NCBI GenBank assembly: GCA_964476595.1
Contig: CAYZCL010000111.1
Span: 31,448 to 95,447 of the forward strand
DNA: 64,000 nt
Direction: 5' to 3'
Source: JALSRD01 sp964476595
GTDB taxonomy: Bacteria; Desulfobacterota; Desulfobacteria; Desulfobacterales; JALSRD01
A model generated the notes under the pieces. The model saw only the letters and a list, made by a program, of their open reading frames with translations, did not search any database and had not been told where the DNA came from. The translations under genes and the position numbers were made by a program. This document shows positions 61,505 to 64,000 of this stretch, in pieces (the stretch's first letter is position 1; every line of letters begins with the position of its first letter).

Positions 61505-61804
61505 CTAAGACGTTGAACGCTTCATCAGTCGTTTAACAAGGGGAACGTATTTTCTGTCCTCTTGGTCGATGTGGCCGAGACACCAATGCCGGAGGAATTT
61601 GAGCAGGAGATTCAAATCCTACTTGCGATCTGCGCTGAAAAAAAGTTTACGGGTCTTTTCGATCAGTTCCCGGTGCAGGTCAGGTTGCTGTTCGGTCTCA
61701 GGATAGCCCGCTTCTTGGAGCAGAGCCTCTTCGGTTTTAAACTGGAGCGTCGGGAATTGGCCGATTGCGAGTCCGGAAGCGGGGGAGGGACACCTGTGCA
61801 CCAT
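61505..61804 (-). pseudogene. truncated bacteriohemerythrin remnant with an in-frame stop
   Basis: Reading down the minus strand, one frame gives FKTEEALLQEAGYPETEQQP, then DLHRELIEKTRKLFFSADRK, then a TAG (61621-61619). The same frame continues as DLNLLLKFLRHWCLGHIDQE and DRKYVPLVKRLMKRSTS up to TAG (61507-61505). Both halves fit the C-terminal two-thirds of hemerythrin (HFxTEE, GYP, HWxxxHIxxED). The first ~55 residues with the WxxxxxxGxxxIDxQH motif are missing, and two iron-ligand His are changed to Gln (LQFKTEE, TEQQPDLH). Only the later His and Asp remain. It is surely not a working oxygen/iron protein. Confidence 0.78.
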
Positions 61805-61807
61805 TAG

Positions 61808-62112
61808 GCGCCGGTGCGATGATCAGGCACGGGCGCCGCAAAACGAACGATCACGCACCGCCTCACCCGGTCGTTTGCCGCCGAGGCCGCGTACAAGCGT
61901 TAACAATCCCTTACATACACAGTATACCACAGATCCTTGGTTGGCCGGCTGTGACCGCGGTTGTGAGCGGACAAGGGCCGGCGTATTCCACCAAAAATCG
62001 TGTTGGGAAAAAGAGGGTAGAACGATAATCGGCAAATCCCGGTCATTTCCAAAAAATCGTTGCCTTGCGCCCGTCTGAAGTCTAAACTTGACTTTAAGGT
62101 TCGGAGCGCCGA
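61808..62112. other. gene-free stretch upstream of the papain-fold gene
   Basis: 305 bp with lower GC around 61905-61935. I see no gene, tRNA or clear promoter. Confidence 0.5.
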
Positions 62113-62640
62113 ATGAACGATCTGTCTAAATATTTAAAACACCGACCAAACATGGATACCGGGGACCTGCTCCTTTTCCGCGGACAGGGGATGGTCTCTT
62201 GGCTGATTCGCCAGTTCACGGGTGGTGATGTTACGCACGCGGCGATCGTGTTGCGCTCCAGGGAGTTTCTGGAGGAGCGCGTCATCCAGATCGGGGCTGT
62301 CGGCCAGGGTTTCATCCCCACCATCCTGTCGGACTACCTGACCCACTACCACGGCAAAGCCTATTGGCTGCCCCTCAAGCCGGAGTACCACCACTTGCGC
62401 CGCGAGATGGGCCGGGAGGCGCTGAAAAAGTCCGGGGTAAAGTATGACCACCGGAATTTGATCCGGCAGGCCCTGAGCCGCGTGAGCCTCGACGCCAGCC
62501 AGCTTTTCTGCAGCGAAGCCTATCAGTGGATCGGATACGCCGCCGGCCTCCCCAAACTGGCGCATTACGAATCCATTGCCCTGTACCCTTCGGAACTGGA
62601 AAAACTCGGATGGACCGGGGAGAGACACGCCGTCCTTTAA
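62113..62640 (+). CDS. YiiX/permuted papain-fold (C92-like) protein
   Basis: A 175-residue protein of the circularly permuted NlpC/P60-like superfamily. The early GDLLLFRGQGMVSWLIRQFT and GGDVTHAAIVLRSREF carry the catalytic His region; the late DASQLFCSEAYQWIGYAAGL carries the nucleophile Cys. Members cut amide or thioester bonds in lipids or peptidoglycan; the exact activity is unknown. No signal peptide is seen. A strong terminator follows at once. It is the last chromosomal gene before the integrated element. Confidence 0.85.
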   Translation: MNDLSKYLKHRPNMDTGDLLLFRGQGMVSWLIRQFTGGDVTHAAIVLRSREFLEERVIQIGAVGQGFIPTILSDYLTHYHGKAYWLPLKPEYHHLRREMGREALKKSGVKYDHRNLIRQALSRVSLDASQLFCSEAYQWIGYAAGLPKLAHYESIALYPSELEKLGWTGERHAVL

Positions 62641-62650
62641 AACACTCCTC

Positions 62651-62699
62651 ACAAACACTTAGGCCGACTCTTTCGAATCGGCCTAAGTGTTTGTTTTTA
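62651..62699 (+). terminator. long-stem intrinsic terminator
   Basis: Arms ACAAACACTTAGGCCGA (62651-62667) and TCGGCCTAAGTGTTTGT (62678-62694) are perfectly complementary over 17 bp with a 10-nt loop, followed by TTTTAT. The terminator ends the papain-fold transcript and lies just before the tRNA fragment. Confidence 0.9.
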
Positions 62700-62702
62700 T
62701 TG

Positions 62703-62749
62703 TGGTCGGGAAGACTGGATTTGAACCAGCGACCCCAGCGTCCCGAAGG
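62703..62749 (-). tRNA. 3' half of tRNA-Pro(CGG); attachment-site end of an integrated element
   Basis: On the minus strand the 47 nt read from the anticodon loop (TTCGGGA, anticodon CGG, at 62747-62741) through the 3' anticodon stem, variable loop GGGTC, T-arm GCTGG-TTCAAAT-CCAGT and acceptor strand CTTCCCG-A to the encoded CCA (62705-62703). Nothing upstream resembles the 5' half, so this is not a whole gene. A tyrosine integrase starts 40 bp further on. The layout fits a core site left at the distal junction, with the intact tRNA remade at the far end of the element, outside the window. Confidence 0.85.
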
Positions 62750-62788
62750 TTGCGGTAACATGTAACTATCTGTAATAATTGTTTTTTC

Positions 62789-63877
62789 TTAGGATAATTT
62801 TTTTGCCTTTTGTATGACCGTATGACCGGTCTTTTTTGTAGGTTCAGGCTCTGTTGTGAGAGGCGCCAGTTTGGCGATGGCCGCTCTCGACAGGGCCGTG
62901 TCGGCATGGGCATAAATGTTCAAGGTGGTGTCTGGCCGGCTATGGCCTATAAGGTCGGCCACGGTGCGGGCATCGGTCCCAGCTGACAGCAGGCCGGTGG
63001 CAAAAGCGTGGCGCATATCGTAGGGACGAAGCCGGCGGGCGATGCCGGCTTTTTTTTTGGCCGTGGCCCAGGATCCCTTGAGACTGTTGATGGGTCGGCC
63101 TTTATAGTGGATGATATAAACGATACCCAGGGGCTTGTCCTGGGACCACCAGGAGCGCAGATGGCTGTAAAACTGCGGGTGCAGCGGAACGGTCCTGGCC
63201 ATGGGCCCGCCTTTCCTGGCAGATTGCACCAGGATGGTCTGGTTTTTCCAGGAAACGGCAGCCCATTGCAGGCTGAAAAGCTCCTGGCGACCAGGCCGCA
63301 GCCCGCAGTAATAGGACACCTCCAAGGCCCGGCGCAGGTGATCTGGCGCAGCGGCCATGATCGCCCTGGCTTCTGCAAGGTCTGGGGGCCGGATGATCTC
63401 GTCGTCGCGCTTGGGTTTGGCATAGCCGGCGGCCGGGTTGTACGAGATGGACCCCGTGCGGTAGGCGTGGCTCATGATGGCAGAGATGTCTGACAGCTCG
63501 CGGTGGATGGTGGTTTTCTTGACGCCATTGGCCAGGCGGTTTGAAACATAGCGGTCCAGCTGGGTGTGGGTGATTTTTTCGGCAGGGAGGTTACCCAGCA
63601 ACGGCAGGATGACACCGGCCAGTTTCCACGACAGGTTCTGCAGGGTGGATTCGGCGCAGAGGCCCTGCTTTTCGTTCAGGTACTCTTGGGACAACTTTTC
63701 AAAAGACGGTCCGGTGGGCCGCAGGCGGCGCTCCTCGGCCAGCTGCCGGTTTCTTTTTTCGGCCCTGGCTTTTCCTTTCGTACCCCGGCCGCAGTATTCC
63801 CGGATCTGTTTCTTGGGATTCTTGGGGTCGCGATAATAGACGATCCAGCGGCCGTCTTTGAGTTGTCTGATGGCCAT
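62789..63877 (-). CDS. int: tyrosine-type site-specific integrase
   Basis: A 362-residue phage-type integrase. An N-terminal arm-binding part (MAIRQLKDGRWIVYYRDPKN) is followed by a SAM-like core-binding domain (FEKLSQEYLNEKQGL) and the catalytic domain: Arg in YYCGLRPGRQELFSL, HxxR in RPYDMRHAFATGLLSAG, and the late His and Tyr in LIGHSRPDTTLNIYAHAD. ATG 63877 was chosen as it follows the stop of the upstream gene by 7 bp; GTG 63919 would add 14 residues and overlap it. Its place beside the tRNA-Pro half-site shows what it acts on. The gene points towards the att site. Confidence 0.93.
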   Translation of the reverse strand: MAIRQLKDGRWIVYYRDPKNPKKQIREYCGRGTKGKARAEKRNRQLAEERRLRPTGPSFEKLSQEYLNEKQGLCAESTLQNLSWKLAGVILPLLGNLPAEKITHTQLDRYVSNRLANGVKKTTIHRELSDISAIMSHAYRTGSISYNPAAGYAKPKRDDEIIRPPDLAEARAIMAAAPDHLRRALEVSYYCGLRPGRQELFSLQWAAVSWKNQTILVQSARKGGPMARTVPLHPQFYSHLRSWWSQDKPLGIVYIIHYKGRPINSLKGSWATAKKKAGIARRLRPYDMRHAFATGLLSAGTDARTVADLIGHSRPDTTLNIYAHADTALSRAAIAKLAPLTTEPEPTKKTGHTVIQKAKKLS

Positions 63878-63884
63878 GGCGTGA

Positions 63885-64000
63885 TCAGCACTTTGACAGC
63901 AGTTTAAAAAAAGTTTCACGACTCATGCCGGCCGATCGCATGTTCGCCTTGATGATATCAACGCCGACTTCACGATATTCCGGTATGATGACCGGTCGCA
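63885..64000 (-). CDS. partial CDS of the integrated element (C-terminal 37 residues)
   Basis: The frame is open from the window edge to TGA at 63887-63885. The visible end includes DIIKANMRSAGMSRETFF and then KLLSKC. The pattern could be the recognition part of a small DNA-binding protein, but too little is seen to name it. It lies directly upstream of the integrase on the same strand. Confidence 0.55.
   Translation of the reverse strand, partial: RPVIIPEYREVGVDIIKANMRSAGMSRETFFKLLSKC

Noticed and set aside
62703..62749. complete functional tRNA gene
   Set aside because: The anticodon 5' stem, D-arm and 5' acceptor strand are missing upstream, so only a 3' half is present.
1..64000. CRISPR array, rRNA genes, insertion sequences or replication origin
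   Set aside because: I saw no regularly spaced repeats, no rRNA signature sequences, no transposase and no DnaA-box cluster or dnaA/gyrB-type gene context.

Overview
The window is high-GC bacterial chromosome. The gene content suggests a Gram-negative anaerobe, most likely a sulfate-reducer-like member of the Desulfobacterota. This taxonomic call is inference. It rests on several AMP-forming acyl-CoA ligases with acyl-CoA dehydrogenases and ETF, a CCG-domain Fe-S protein, a DUF362 protein, pyruvate phosphate dikinase, RecBCD and OmpA-type envelope genes.

Layout. 1-7.4 kb: a decayed L-serine dehydratase behind ppdK, a HIT hydrolase, a DUF1285-like protein, and a convergent flavin reductase and Fe-S protein. 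7.6-11.5 kb: a large hybrid sensor kinase and two small unknown genes. 11.7-20.3 kb: a complete branched-chain-type ABC importer (livMHKGF), with a terminator-like hairpin after the binding-protein gene, followed by an acyl-CoA ligase and a DUF362 protein. 20.3-28.7 kb: a divergent catabolic locus. One arm has a histidine phosphatase, acyl-CoA dehydrogenase, TetR, APH-type kinase and CoA ligase; the other has etfBA and a phosphotriesterase-like lactonase. A palindromic operator lies between the arms. The set resembles a 4-hydroxyacid or lactone pathway of the levulinate (lva) type. 29.2-33.2 kb: a second ligase, AidB-like dehydrogenase and TetR operon with a tandem palindromic operator. 33.4-37.1 kb: acyltransferase, cyclophilin, small regulators, a GMP-reductase-like enzyme and a ferritin-like protein. 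37.1-46.2 kb: recC-recB-recD, translationally coupled to the ferritin-like gene. 46.6-49.5 kb: a second hybrid kinase. 50-53 kb: an Lrp-type regulator divergent from a saccharopine-dehydrogenase-like gene, then homoserine dehydrogenase. 53.1-55.1 kb: two YbjQ-family proteins and an M48 protease.

55.2-59.7 kb is the most unusual block. A Rab/Ras-like small GTPase and a sigma54-type activator face, across a short divergent region, a coiled-coil protein and an inner-membrane protein with an OmpA-like periplasmic domain. 60-62.6 kb holds a helix-hairpin-helix protein, a DUF2780-like protein, MscL, a hemerythrin pseudogene and a YiiX-like papain-fold protein. The chromosome segment appears to end at a 3' half of tRNA-Pro(CGG). 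An integrase follows immediately, marking the left end of an integrated element that continues past the window.

Three gene groups (liv + ligase, the kinase/lactonase locus, and the AidB-like operon) point to uptake and CoA-activation of organic acids followed by oxidation through ETF. Many very long ORFs opposite real genes are GC-driven shadows and are not listed.
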